A stretch of DNA of 7,310 bases from the NCBI GenBank assembly GCA_002428685.1, contig DIXL01000112.1:12474-19783 (forward strand), written 5' to 3'. The position numbers and the translations under genes were made by a program. Below the pieces are notes generated by a model. It ran no database searches. It was not told where the DNA came from and saw only the letters and a list, made by a program, of their open reading frames with translations. Below, one piece after another: positions 1 to 6,858 of the stretch (the stretch's first letter is position 1; each line of letters starts with the position of its first letter). This DNA is from Cloacimonetes bacterium UBA6081. GTDB lineage: Bacteria; Cloacimonadota; Cloacimonadia; Cloacimonadales; Cloacimonadaceae.

Positions 1-16
1 CTCCGCGGGAACGACA
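1..16. repeat. Partial REP-like palindromic repeat at the left edge
   Basis: The first 16 bases (CTCCGCGGGAACGACA) are identical to positions 1707-1722, the distal half of the right terminal repeat of the 141-bp element at 1582-1722. The rest of this copy lies outside the window. It is in the same orientation as the 1692-1722 arm, so copies of this repeat family bracket the NlpC/P60 gene on both sides. Only half of the palindrome is visible, so a solo repeat cannot be told from the end of another paired element. Confidence 0.7.
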
Positions 17-116
17 AGAAGAGATTATTTGTTTCAACGGTTTTATCCATTTACGCACCTGCCTATAATGCAATTCTATAATTAATATCCTATCCTAAAG
101 ATAACAGAACTCGATT

Positions 117-138
117 AAAAAACAAGGTTAAGTTACCT
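117..138 (-). terminator. Weak candidate terminator after the NlpC/P60 gene
   Basis: Read on the minus strand, 13 nt after the TAG stop at 152-154, there is a short stem AGGT...ACCT (arms 135-138 and 125-128, 6-nt loop), then two bases and a run of six T (122-117). Position and T-tract suit a Rho-independent terminator, but the stem is only 4 bp and half A/T. The rest of 17-151 is AT-rich, and I see no gene or clear promoter in it. Confidence 0.25.
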
Positions 139-151
139 AAATCAACAAATT

Positions 152-1771
152 CTATTTAACTATACTTATCATGGTTATGCGTTCTAACAGCGAGCCACGC
201 TTAGAACCCGTGCCTAATGACAGATCGCTAACCACCATTTTTTTAATGGCATAGACATCATCCTTGTCATCTGCTCCGGGGGAGCGGTAACTCCAGATAT
301 CGTGAAGGGCATAACTGCGGTCTTTATAGCTGCCAAGATAGAGCATTATGTGCCCTTCCAAACGTAGGAAACTGATGGCCCCAACTGCCTTATCGGCAAT
401 AATGCTGTCGCGAATGCTAACATTGTTGCTTGCTGTAAATTCATGCGCCGGTTTTGCTGCCTTGGCTTGCGATAAGCCATTGCGCGGCAAATATATGCCA
501 AATGAGGAAAAGATGTTCTTTAGTAAGCTGGAACAATCCCAATCGGCATTCATATCGCCCCAGCCATAAGGCACATTTAGCATCTTAAAGGCTTGTTTGT
601 AAACATTACGGGGAGTATAGGGCAAAAACCCTGAGCTAACATCCTCTTTGGCTATGTAAGCCACCCCAAGTCTATCTTGCACAGGGATTTGGATGCGAAA
701 ATATTCACCTGCATCGGCAAGGATTGGAAATGCGGTTCCCATCCGGCAAAAAGCCTGAAATTGAGTGCCCTGCACATCTTTCCAAATGTCGGCACGTGCA
801 GACAGACATATAGCTTTAAGCTTGGCGTTTTGATATTTCAACCAGTCTTTTTGATCCACAAAGCAGATTTCGCTGCGTAAAAACCAACCGCTGGAAGTGG
901 CAGATGCGCCATAAATCCATTGTCCATCTGCAGAATCGTGATAAAATACCAAGGGTGTGCCAATGTTTTCACCGCTATTTTGTAACTCGTCAAATTCCAG
1001 GTCCAGCACGGCATTATTCAAATTTGCAAAGCTTGGCGCAAGTCTTTGCCTTGCAACCGCAATGGGAAAACCGAAACGGACGTGGATGTTATTAGGAATA
1101 TTGGCAACGGCTGCATTGGCGCGGATGGTATTCTTCAAAGAATCCGAGGTCTCTGCTCCGGTTTCATCAAATCTTCCCCGGGTGAAGACAGTGGATAGCG
1201 ACTCGTTGATTTGCTTTTGGATTGTGTTACCTGCTATGCGGCTGGAGTGCTGCCAGATTTTTGTAACCGTGCCCTGTTTATTCACTTGGGCATTAAAACG
1301 GGCTATCTCATCACTTGTCATGATCAGCGAATCGGGATAAGGATGCCGTGAAATCCAAAATCCAGCCGAATTCATTTCGGGCAGCACATTTGGCAGCACA
1401 GTTGGAGCTGCGTAGTAAACCGGCTCATTGGGATTGCGGGCAAATAAGGGGGACAGAGAGCCAAGCAAGATGATGAGTAATAATAACTGCAGCAGTATAG
1501 TTTGCTTTACTCCCTGAAAATTAGCTCTGGAATTGTCGTTCCCGATACTTAGTTTTACTCCTTGTAACTCAGCCTTGGAATTGTCGTTCCCGCGGAGGCG
1601 GGAATCCAGCCCTATAAATGGTTCCATAAGAACAGCGGATAACTGCTTGTATCTCAATAATCTATGTGTGTCATCCCGGTGGGATTCTTTTGGGCTGGAT
1701 TCCCGCCTCCGCGGGAACGACAGGTAATATTCTTCAGATGAAGCGGCCTTAAATTCAGGACTAAATCTCAC
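152..1771 (-). CDS. Secreted SH3 / NlpC-P60 cell-wall endopeptidase; start displaced by an in-frame repeat
   Basis: This is probably a periplasmic or secreted cysteine peptidase that cuts peptidoglycan stem peptides, of the NlpC/P60 type with N-terminal SH3b modules (gamma-D-glutamyl-L-diamino acid endopeptidase-like). Numbering from the GTG at 1771 (539 aa): residues 89-111 are a Lys-led hydrophobic signal peptide ending PLFA|RN; about 130-200, with WISRHPYPDSLIMTSDEIARF, resembles the N-terminal stabilising domain of this family; about 220-380 hold two SH3-like modules; about 385-500 form the peptidase. The likely triad is C413 (WDCSS), H474 (EGHIMLYLG) and H490 (ALHD), with PYGWG and YLPRNGLSQ nearby. 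Residues 1-88 are odd: 17-63 are translated palindromic element, followed by a 16-residue duplication. No ATG, GTG or TTG lies just before the signal peptide. The GTG at 1771 has GGAG 9 nt upstream, inside the last codons of tgt. The peptidase assignment is firm; the start is not. Confidence 0.85.
   Translation of the reverse strand: MRFSPEFKAASSEEYYLSFPRRRESSPKESHRDDTHRLLRYKQLSAVLMEPFIGLDSRLRGNDNSKAELQGVKLSIGNDNSRANFQGVKQTILLQLLLLIILLGSLSPLFARNPNEPVYYAAPTVLPNVLPEMNSAGFWISRHPYPDSLIMTSDEIARFNAQVNKQGTVTKIWQHSSRIAGNTIQKQINESLSTVFTRGRFDETGAETSDSLKNTIRANAAVANIPNNIHVRFGFPIAVARQRLAPSFANLNNAVLDLEFDELQNSGENIGTPLVFYHDSADGQWIYGASATSSGWFLRSEICFVDQKDWLKYQNAKLKAICLSARADIWKDVQGTQFQAFCRMGTAFPILADAGEYFRIQIPVQDRLGVAYIAKEDVSSGFLPYTPRNVYKQAFKMLNVPYGWGDMNADWDCSSLLKNIFSSFGIYLPRNGLSQAKAAKPAHEFTASNNVSIRDSIIADKAVGAISFLRLEGHIMLYLGSYKDRSYALHDIWSYRSPGADDKDDVYAIKKMVVSDLSLGTGSKRGSLLERITMISIVK
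1501..1592. repeat. 48-bp in-frame tandem duplication before the signal peptide
   Basis: Bases 1501-1544 match 1549-1592 at 36 of 44 positions with a period of exactly 48 bp (16 codons). On the minus strand the copies encode NDNSKAELQGVKLSIG and NDNSRANFQGVKQTIL. Each copy ends at the GTCGTTCCCG motif that begins the palindromic element, and each carries an AAGGAGT/AGGGAGT ribosome-site-like string on the minus strand. The duplication probably arose together with insertion of the neighbouring element. The period preserves the reading frame. Confidence 0.8.
1582..1722. mobile_element. 141-bp paired palindromic (REPIN/MITE-like) element with perfect 31-bp inverted ends
   Basis: Bases 1582-1612 and 1692-1722 are perfect reverse complements over 31 bp. 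Each arm is itself a hairpin: TTCCCGC, loop GGAG, GCGGGAA. The 79-bp interior holds a degenerate third motif with stem ATCCC/GGGAT (1673-1677 and 1681-1685, loop GGT). The element codes for nothing of its own. Because it is palindromic, both strands translate to the same signature, SFPRRRESSP...GLDSRLRGND. REP-like repeats that translate this way are widespread in bacterial genomes and are usually moved in trans by REP-associated transposases; no such gene is present here. The length is 47 codons with no stop in the NlpC/P60 frame, so the element is read through. Confidence 0.85.
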
Positions 1772-1777
1772 TATTTT

Positions 1778-2890
1778 TCACTCCACAATTGTATCCAGCA
1801 CCGGCAGCATTTCGGCTAAAAAGTCCGGCCAGCGGTCTTCCAGAATGGCTTTACGCGCCAACTGCATAATTTCCTGATAAAACCATAAACTATGAATGGT
1901 GGTGAGCCTCATGCCCAAGATTTCGTTCATGGTAATCAGATGGCGGATGTAAGCCCGGCTAAAATGCGTGCAGGTGTAGCATCCACACAAAGGGTCTATG
2001 GGACGAAAATCCTCTTTGTAGCGGGCTGCCTTGATAATCATTTTACCATAACGGGTGAAGATACTTCCCTTGCGGGCATTGCGGGTGGGCATCACACAAT
2101 CAAACATATCCACCCCGCGGTCAATGTTATTCAGTAAATCGCTGGGAGTTCCAACTCCCATCAGATAGCGGGGTTTATCTTTAGGCAGGATGTCGTTTAA
2201 AAAGGCTGTAATCCGAAACATATCGTCTTTTTCTTCACCCACTGCCAAACCGCCAATGGAATATCCGGGAAAATCCATATCCATCAAGGCCAGGGCAGAT
2301 TTCTCACGCAGGTCTTCAAACACCCCTCCCTGCACAATTCCAAACAATGCCTGGTGTTCTGCATTGGTAAAGGCTTTCAGCCCTCGCTCAGCCCACTCCA
2401 AGGTAGTTGTTAATGATTTTGTCACATAGTCCCTTGTAGCAGGATGGGGCGGGCATTCATCAAAACTCATAATGATATCGGCACCCAGAGCTTGCTGAAT
2501 CCCTATCACGCTTTCGGGAGTAAAATGATGTGAAGAGCCGTCTATGTGCGAGCGAAAATGAACCCCTTCCTTGCTAATCTTGCGCAGGGCTGCCAGACTC
2601 ATTACCTGAAAACCTCCACTATCGGTAAGCATAGGACGGTTCCAACTGATAAATTTATGCAGTCCTCCTGCACTACGGATCAGCTCGTGGCCGGGACGCA
2701 TATAGAGGTGATAGGTGTTTCCCAGAATAATCTGCGCCTGAACGTCTTCCAGTTCATGCGGACTCATGGCTTTTACGGTGCCGAGAGTGCCAACGGGCAT
2801 AAAGACAGGAGTGATAATTTCACCATGATCTGTTTTTATCAAACCGGCTCTGGCTTTGCCGCAGGTTTTTTGAAGCTGAAAGCTAAACAC
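1778..2890 (-). CDS. tgt: Queuine tRNA-guanine transglycosylase (bacterial type)
   Basis: This cytoplasmic enzyme exchanges the wobble guanine (position 34) of GUN-anticodon tRNAs (Asp, Asn, His, Tyr) for preQ1 in queuosine synthesis. The protein has 370 aa, the normal bacterial length. Visible landmarks are D90 in TDSGGFQ, D144 in MSFDECPPHP, GIVQGG near 185, substrate-pocket GGLAVGEE near 213-220, nucleophile D264 in DMFDCVMPTRNAR, and a zinc site C302/C304/C307/H333. The numbers for D264 and the zinc ligands coincide with those I recall for the E. coli enzyme, so it should be fully active. The start is GTG at 2888-2890 with AGGGA 5 nt upstream, overlapping the TAG of rseP; the gap to rseP is 8 nt, suggesting coupled translation. 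The next gene downstream starts 6 nt after the stop. No other queuosine gene is in the window. Confidence 0.97.
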   Translation of the reverse strand: MFSFQLQKTCGKARAGLIKTDHGEIITPVFMPVGTLGTVKAMSPHELEDVQAQIILGNTYHLYMRPGHELIRSAGGLHKFISWNRPMLTDSGGFQVMSLAALRKISKEGVHFRSHIDGSSHHFTPESVIGIQQALGADIIMSFDECPPHPATRDYVTKSLTTTLEWAERGLKAFTNAEHQALFGIVQGGVFEDLREKSALALMDMDFPGYSIGGLAVGEEKDDMFRITAFLNDILPKDKPRYLMGVGTPSDLLNNIDRGVDMFDCVMPTRNARKGSIFTRYGKMIIKAARYKEDFRPIDPLCGCYTCTHFSRAYIRHLITMNEILGMRLTTIHSLWFYQEIMQLARKAILEDRWPDFLAEMLPVLDTIVE

Positions 2891-2895
2891 TGCTA

Positions 2896-2900
2896 TCCCT
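2896..2900 (-). promoter_or_regulatory. tgt ribosome-binding site overlapping the rseP stop codon
   Basis: On the minus strand the junction reads CAA TAG GGATAGCA GTG. The AGGGA site uses the last two bases of the rseP TAG stop and lies 5 nt before the tgt GTG. A ribosome terminating on rseP would sit on this site, which supports the GTG start and suggests coupled translation. Confidence 0.6.
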
Positions 2901-4197
2901 ATTGCCTTAGCACAAATAGCCTGATAAATAGTTTGGAAAGATCAGAATAGGTGGCAAAAACAAACAACACCAGCAGCACAGCCAAACCGATTCGCTGCAT
3001 AAAAGCCTGGATTCTGATTGGCACCGGTCGCCCCAAAATCCCCTCCAGAAAGGCAAACATAATGTGTCCACCATCCAGCACCGGAATTGGCAGCAGGTTC
3101 ATGATCATCAAGATCAAACTGATAGAGGCAAAAAACAGGATATGATAGCTAAACCCCTTTTGGGCTATCTGTTGGCTCATTGTGGCTATCATCACGGGCC
3201 CACCGAGGTTGTTCTTAATTTGATCCGGCTGACCAAACAGCTTGTAGAGGCCTACATAGTTCATAATTACAAAACTAACCGTGCTGCGGGCTCCATAGCT
3301 AATGGCCTGATCTATCCGATACTGTTTTTTGCTTTTAATGGGCATATCCTGGCTGATGCCAATCATTTTCTGATCGCCCATAGAGACGTTTTTTTCCAAA
3401 GAAATGAGGCGCACCAAGGTTTGGGAACCGCGTTTGATCTTTAGTAAAACTTGCTTGTTTCGGGAGCGGACAATTTTCTCCCGCATATCATACCAGTCCG
3501 AAACTGCCACACTATCCACTTCCAGCACCATGTCTCCGTTTTTCAGCCCACCTCGCCAGGCAGGCATACCGGAAAAAACCTCGCCGATGACGGTGCTTAC
3601 CTTGGGACTTAACGATTTGATTAGCGAATCTACCTCGGAAGCGGCAATCTTCAGCTCGATTTGTTCACCCTGGCGGGAAAGCAGAATCTGGTTGTCCCGA
3701 TTTCTGTTCAAGCCAATCGACATTTCCTGAAATCCCTGGACAGGTTTGCCATTTACGGCCATCAGGCTATCGTTGGCAAAAAACTCCTGGCTCCATTTGC
3801 CTTCTGCTTTCTGCACAATCGGCCTTAGGTCTTCCTGCTTCTGCGGTAAAGCAAAGGCAAAGATAAACAGCAGCAAGCCAAAAACCAAATTGGCAAAGGG
3901 GCCGCTGAAGGCAATCAAAGCCTTTTTCCACCAGGCCTTCTTTTGAAATGACAGCTCGCTATCTGCCTCATCTGCTTCATCGGGTTGTTCACCGCTCATT
4001 TTTAAATATCCGCCCAAGGGGATCCAACCGATGCGATATTGCACACCCTTGCGTTCAAACTCCACAATTGCTCTGCCAAAACCAATGGAGAATTTCTCTA
4101 TGCCAACTCCAAAGGCTCTGGCACAAAGAAAATGCCCCAGTTCGTGGATTAATATCATCAGCCCGAAGGCGATAACCATAATTAGAAGATTAAGCAT
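2899..4197 (-). CDS. rseP: Site-2 intramembrane zinc metalloprotease, RseP/M50 family
   Basis: This membrane-embedded zinc protease cleaves transmembrane substrates after a first cut outside the membrane. In E. coli it releases sigma-E by cutting anti-sigma RseA and also clears signal-peptide remnants; the substrate here is unknown. The protein has 432 aa (E. coli about 450). The first membrane segment (about 1-25) carries HELGH with H18, E19 and H22. LGGYLKM at 61-67 is the family's conserved membrane-edge motif. A second membrane segment spans about 93-117. Two PDZ-like domains lie at about 120-190 and 202-270 (GMPAWRGGLKNGDMVLEVD). The third membrane segment ends in NLLPIPVLDGGH with zinc ligand D375, and a fourth is at about 403-428. 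The ATG start has AGGAG 6 nt upstream (4204-4208). It leads the close-packed rseP-tgt-NlpC/P60 set. In many genomes rseP sits beside dxr, uppS or cdsA, which are absent here. Confidence 0.96.
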   Translation of the reverse strand: MLNLLIMVIAFGLMILIHELGHFLCARAFGVGIEKFSIGFGRAIVEFERKGVQYRIGWIPLGGYLKMSGEQPDEADEADSELSFQKKAWWKKALIAFSGPFANLVFGLLLFIFAFALPQKQEDLRPIVQKAEGKWSQEFFANDSLMAVNGKPVQGFQEMSIGLNRNRDNQILLSRQGEQIELKIAASEVDSLIKSLSPKVSTVIGEVFSGMPAWRGGLKNGDMVLEVDSVAVSDWYDMREKIVRSRNKQVLLKIKRGSQTLVRLISLEKNVSMGDQKMIGISQDMPIKSKKQYRIDQAISYGARSTVSFVIMNYVGLYKLFGQPDQIKNNLGGPVMIATMSQQIAQKGFSYHILFFASISLILMIMNLLPIPVLDGGHIMFAFLEGILGRPVPIRIQAFMQRIGLAVLLVLFVFATYSDLSKLFIRLFVLRQ

Positions 4198-4203
4198 GTA
4201 AGT

Positions 4204-4208
4204 CTCCT
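4204..4208 (-). promoter_or_regulatory. rseP ribosome-binding site
   Basis: On the minus strand AGGAG is followed by ACTTAC and then ATG (4197-4195), a 6-nt spacing. It lies between the last repeat copy and the gene, so the repeat array has not disrupted the start of rseP. Confidence 0.75.
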
Positions 4209-4218
4209 GTGAAGGAAT

Positions 4219-4356
4219 GTCCGCATGAGTCCTTTCTGCCTTTTGGAATGGGCACTATCCACTTAATTAGCGGACGGCGGAAATGACGTCCGCATGAGTC
4301 CTTTCCGCCTTTTGGAATTGGCACTATCCACTTAATTAGCGGACGGCAGAAATGAC
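4219..4356. repeat. 69-bp tandem direct repeat, two copies, upstream of rseP
   Basis: 4219-4287 and 4288-4356 are two abutting 69-bp units that differ at only three positions. Each unit begins GTCCGC and contains its complement GCGGAC 51 bases later, so each can fold on itself; across the junction GCGGAC (4270-4275) can also pair with GTCCGC (4288-4293). The unit is 23 codons, so a minus-strand reading frame runs through it and repeats RPLIKWIVPIPKG twice. I do not regard that as a gene: the peptide comes almost entirely from repeats. The near identity means recent duplication or active homogenisation. Everything between kamE and rseP is this repeat, the 8-bp array and about 67 bp of unremarkable sequence at 4357-4423. 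Confidence 0.9.
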
Positions 4357-4423
4357 TCCTGCTTTGCATGATTACCTCTATCTGAAAATCTATCCCCTTG
4401 CAACCATATTCATCTACTTGTTT

Positions 4424-4475
4424 CACCTTTTCACCTTTCCACCTTTCCACCTTTTCACCTTTTCACCTTTCCACC
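4424..4475. repeat. 8-bp CACCTTTY microsatellite just after kamE
   Basis: Units of 8 bp start at 4424, 4432, 4440, 4448, 4456 and 4464 (CACCTTTT or CACCTTTC), followed by a degenerate seventh beginning CACC at 4472. The last unit stops 3 bp short of the kamE stop codon (4479-4481). On the minus strand it is purine-only apart from single T bases (GGTGAAAA/GGTGGAAA). It lies outside coding sequence, so slippage would alter only the spacing between kamE and rseP. Confidence 0.9.
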
Positions 4476-4478
4476 CTA

Positions 4479-5216
4479 TCACACATTCTGCTTCGCCACC
4501 GTAATTGCAATGAAGCTCGCCACATCGGTGGAATAAGAACCTGTGCCAAAACCGGCATCATAGCCAAGCTCGATGGCCAGTTCGTGCGAAATACGCGGCC
4601 CGCCACACACAAACAGCATTTTACTCCGCAGCCCTTCCGCTTCGGCCAGCTCTATCAGGCGAGTCAGATTTTTGACATGGATATTCTTTTGAGTAACCAC
4701 CTGCGACACCAGAATTGCATCTGCCTGCACTTCCCTGGCTTTGGCCAAAAGCTCTTCCGAAGGCACCTGCGCACCCATATTGATGGCATTAAAGCCATGA
4801 TAGCGCTCCAGGCCATAACGATGGTTGTAACCTTTCATATTCATGATGGCATCAATTCCCACCGTGTGCGCATCGCTTTCGATGCAAGCACCCACCACGG
4901 TTATTTTGCGCCCCAGATGTTCGGCAATAAAGGTGTCGGTAGTTTCCATATCCATCACCGGAGTTTCCACCACTTTTACCTTGATTTTGCTGGTGTCCAC
5001 ACCCACAGAGGTGGCTGCATAAGCGATAAAATGGGTAAAACCTTCGTTCAGATCGCGCATTCCGGTAATTTCGGCACTGTCAAACCCCATCTGAATCAGC
5101 AGTATCCGCGCAGCCTCTTTACCAAAAGCATCACAGCTAACCGGCAGGGCAAAAGACAATTGCATCTTGCCATCGTTCAAGGTGTCGCCATAGGGTTTTA
5201 TTATCTTCCGGTTCAT
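4479..5216 (-). CDS. kamE: Lysine 5,6-aminomutase beta subunit (cobalamin-binding)
   Basis: This is the small subunit of adenosylcobalamin- and PLP-dependent D-lysine (L-beta-lysine) 5,6-aminomutase, which moves the terminal amino group from C6 to C5 in lysine fermentation to acetate and butyrate. The protein has 245 aa. After an N-terminal dimerisation-type region (about 1-95) comes a Rossmann-like B12 domain with the base-off motif D115-A-H117-T-V-G120, where H117 is the expected lower cobalt ligand. K128 (NMKGYNHRYGLERY) is the expected PLP Schiff-base lysine. The 11-residue spacing of the pair equals that of H133/K144 in the Clostridium sticklandii beta subunit. GGPR at 205-208 and GFGTGSYS near 222 fit the rest of the B12 fold. 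The ATG overlaps the kamD TGA (ATGA, 4 nt), the usual arrangement for tightly paired subunits. Ornithine 4,5-aminomutase is less likely, because its large subunit carries this domain fused. Confidence 0.96.
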   Translation of the reverse strand: MNRKIIKPYGDTLNDGKMQLSFALPVSCDAFGKEAARILLIQMGFDSAEITGMRDLNEGFTHFIAYAATSVGVDTSKIKVKVVETPVMDMETTDTFIAEHLGRKITVVGACIESDAHTVGIDAIMNMKGYNHRYGLERYHGFNAINMGAQVPSEELLAKAREVQADAILVSQVVTQKNIHVKNLTRLIELAEAEGLRSKMLFVCGGPRISHELAIELGYDAGFGTGSYSTDVASFIAITVAKQNV

Positions 5217-6769
5217 AAGCCCAGCTCCTGTTTCATGGTTTCCATAAAGGGATTGTAATAATCTGCATCTCTCATAAACACACCTTCCTGGCCTTTCCCG
5301 CCGTTTTCAGGACGCTTAATCTCGGCAAATTCGCCTTTACCCATGGCCACCATCAAGCCTTCCTGCGCCACGCTTTCCAAAAAGTTCACCGCTTGCCCCA
5401 AAACCTCATTAGCTCTGCGGTTAACAAAGCTATCGGGAGCCAGACAGAGGTTTTCGTTCAGGTTTTTAACTGCCTTAAACAGGTATTGGGCATTTTCTAT
5501 GGCCAGCGACCTATCCACCAAATGCGGCGTATGAATGGCCTCGGTCATCATGCCCAGCAGTTGCACGCCCTGTCCGGTGAGCTGACCCATAAAATTGAAC
5601 ATCGCGTCCATCAGGTGCGTTTTATAGATGTTTCCGCTGGCAAACTTGGTGGGCGGCATATATTTAATGGGAGAATTGGGGAATAGCTCTTTGGTCAGCA
5701 GCGCATGCGCCAGCTCGTAACTAAAGCTGTTTTCCAAATCCGGGTCTATCTCATAAGCATGGCCAAGCCCCATTTTTTCCGGTTTTATTCCGCTCAGCAG
5801 CGCAAAACTTTCGTTTATCAGTTGGCTGGCGGTAACCGTGTAAGCCTTGTCGATGGCGTCCGAAGTGGTAAGATAGTTGTCTTCGCCGGTCTGGATTTCG
5901 ATGCCGGCATAGGCATTGATCATCCGCGCAAAATACTGATCCAATAGCGTTCGCTTGGGATTGATGTCCCGGAACAGGATGCCATACATGGCGTCGTTCA
6001 GCATCAAATCCAGCCGTTCCAGCGCGCCCATAGCCGCAATTTCCGGCATGCAAAGTCCGCTGGCATAGTTGGTTAGACTAATGTAACGCTTTTCTTCGGC
6101 AGAAACTTCGTCCAAGGCAGCGCGCATAATGCGGAAGTTTTCCTGGGTGGCAAAAGTGCCGCCAAAACCTTCCGTGGTAGCACCATAGGGCACATAATCC
6201 AGCAGAGACTGCGCCGTGGAACGAATTACCGCAATAATATCCGCACCTTCACGGGCAGCAGCGCGGGCTTGCGTTACATCCTCATAAATGTTTCCCGTGG
6301 CTACAATTACGTAAATAGCGGGCTGACGCCGCGGACCATAGAGGGCAAAGGCATCATCACGCTGTTGTTTTTGGGCTTTTATATGTTGTAAAGTCTTTGC
6401 AGTTAAGGAATTTAGCACGCTCAGCAGCGCAGCGGGTTTGGCTAAAGGAAATTCTGTCAGCTTTAGGGCACCTGTGCCCACTTCCTCGGCCACCTGCTGT
6501 GCAGTTAAACCCTTGGATAGCATGGCATTGGCCACCCAGATGGCAGCACCTTTATTGATTCCGCTCTGTTTTGCCAAATGATCCACCACCACGTTTGGCA
6601 ATGGCTCGCCACCTTTTACAGCACCATCAATTCCCATCAGGCGCAACACCGTGCGCTCGATGGCCACAGAGCTGTAACCCTCGAACAGCCAATTAAATGC
6701 GCCCGTAATCTGTCCGGCGGCTATACGGGAACGCTGCACCAGTTTTTGATCAAGTTCCAGTTTTAGCAT
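5213..6769 (-). CDS. kamD: Lysine 5,6-aminomutase alpha subunit
   Basis: This is the large catalytic subunit, a TIM-barrel that binds the substrate, PLP phosphate and the upper face of adenosylcobalamin; it works with KamE. From the ATG at 6769 the protein has 518 aa, close to the Clostridium sticklandii alpha subunit. The N-terminal helical part holds SVAIERTVLRLMGIDG (about 34-49). The barrel spans roughly 100-420, with GLGHAYEIDPDLENSFSYE and KYMPPTKFASGNIY typical of the family, and the tail ends GGKGQEGVF (about 490-498) then NPF. An in-frame TTG at 6781 would add four residues, but GGAG at 6776-6779 lies 6 nt before the ATG, so the ATG is the better start. No other lysine-fermentation gene (kamA, kdd, kce, kal) follows in the window. 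No cobalamin-riboswitch B12 box was seen in its leader. Confidence 0.96.
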   Translation of the reverse strand: MLKLELDQKLVQRSRIAAGQITGAFNWLFEGYSSVAIERTVLRLMGIDGAVKGGEPLPNVVVDHLAKQSGINKGAAIWVANAMLSKGLTAQQVAEEVGTGALKLTEFPLAKPAALLSVLNSLTAKTLQHIKAQKQQRDDAFALYGPRRQPAIYVIVATGNIYEDVTQARAAAREGADIIAVIRSTAQSLLDYVPYGATTEGFGGTFATQENFRIMRAALDEVSAEEKRYISLTNYASGLCMPEIAAMGALERLDLMLNDAMYGILFRDINPKRTLLDQYFARMINAYAGIEIQTGEDNYLTTSDAIDKAYTVTASQLINESFALLSGIKPEKMGLGHAYEIDPDLENSFSYELAHALLTKELFPNSPIKYMPPTKFASGNIYKTHLMDAMFNFMGQLTGQGVQLLGMMTEAIHTPHLVDRSLAIENAQYLFKAVKNLNENLCLAPDSFVNRRANEVLGQAVNFLESVAQEGLMVAMGKGEFAEIKRPENGGKGQEGVFMRDADYYNPFMETMKQELGL

Positions 6770-6775
6770 CAAACA

Positions 6776-6779
6776 CTCC
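6776..6779 (-). promoter_or_regulatory. kamD ribosome-binding site that decides the start
   Basis: The minus strand reads TTGGAGTGTTTGATG. GGAG is 6 nt from the ATG at 6769-6767. The alternative TTG start at 6781 would overlap this site and have none of its own. Confidence 0.7.
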
Positions 6780-6831
6780 AATTCATTGATATTATTAGTG
6801 TTGACAGGCTTTTTGGGCAGTGGGTTTTGGT

Positions 6832-6854
6832 CAAGGGAATTTCCTGTTCCCTTG
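6832..6854. repeat. Small perfect hairpin upstream of kamD
   Basis: CAAGGGAA (6832-6839) pairs with TTCCCTTG (6847-6854) across a 7-base loop. No T-run follows on either strand, so it is not an obvious terminator. It directly adjoins the larger hairpin at 6859-6925. Confidence 0.6.
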
Positions 6855-6858
6855 CTTG

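Noticed and set aside
1533..1727. 64-codon plus-strand frame with SFPRRRESSP and LDSRLRGND
   Set aside because: It is the palindromic element read on its other strand. Both strands give the same signature because the arms are perfect inverted repeats.
4190..4450. 86-codon minus-strand frame between kamE and rseP, ending across the rseP start
   Set aside because: Most of its length is the 69-bp tandem repeat translated twice, and its beginning lies in the 8-bp microsatellite. It starts at GTG inside that array and has no recognisable domain. It is an open frame only because the repeat length is a multiple of three.
4398..5258. 286-codon plus-strand frame antisense to kamE
   Set aside because: It is the shadow of kamE plus the translated microsatellite (SPFHLST repeats). 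kamE has catalytic motifs in place, whereas this frame has none.
5213..6781. TTG at 6781 as the kamD start
   Set aside because: It overlaps the GGAG site that serves the ATG at 6769 and adds only four residues without family support.
6801..6806. Perfect TTGACA -35 box on the plus strand
   Set aside because: Sixteen to eighteen bases downstream there is nothing like a -10 box (GTTTTG), and no plus-strand gene follows.
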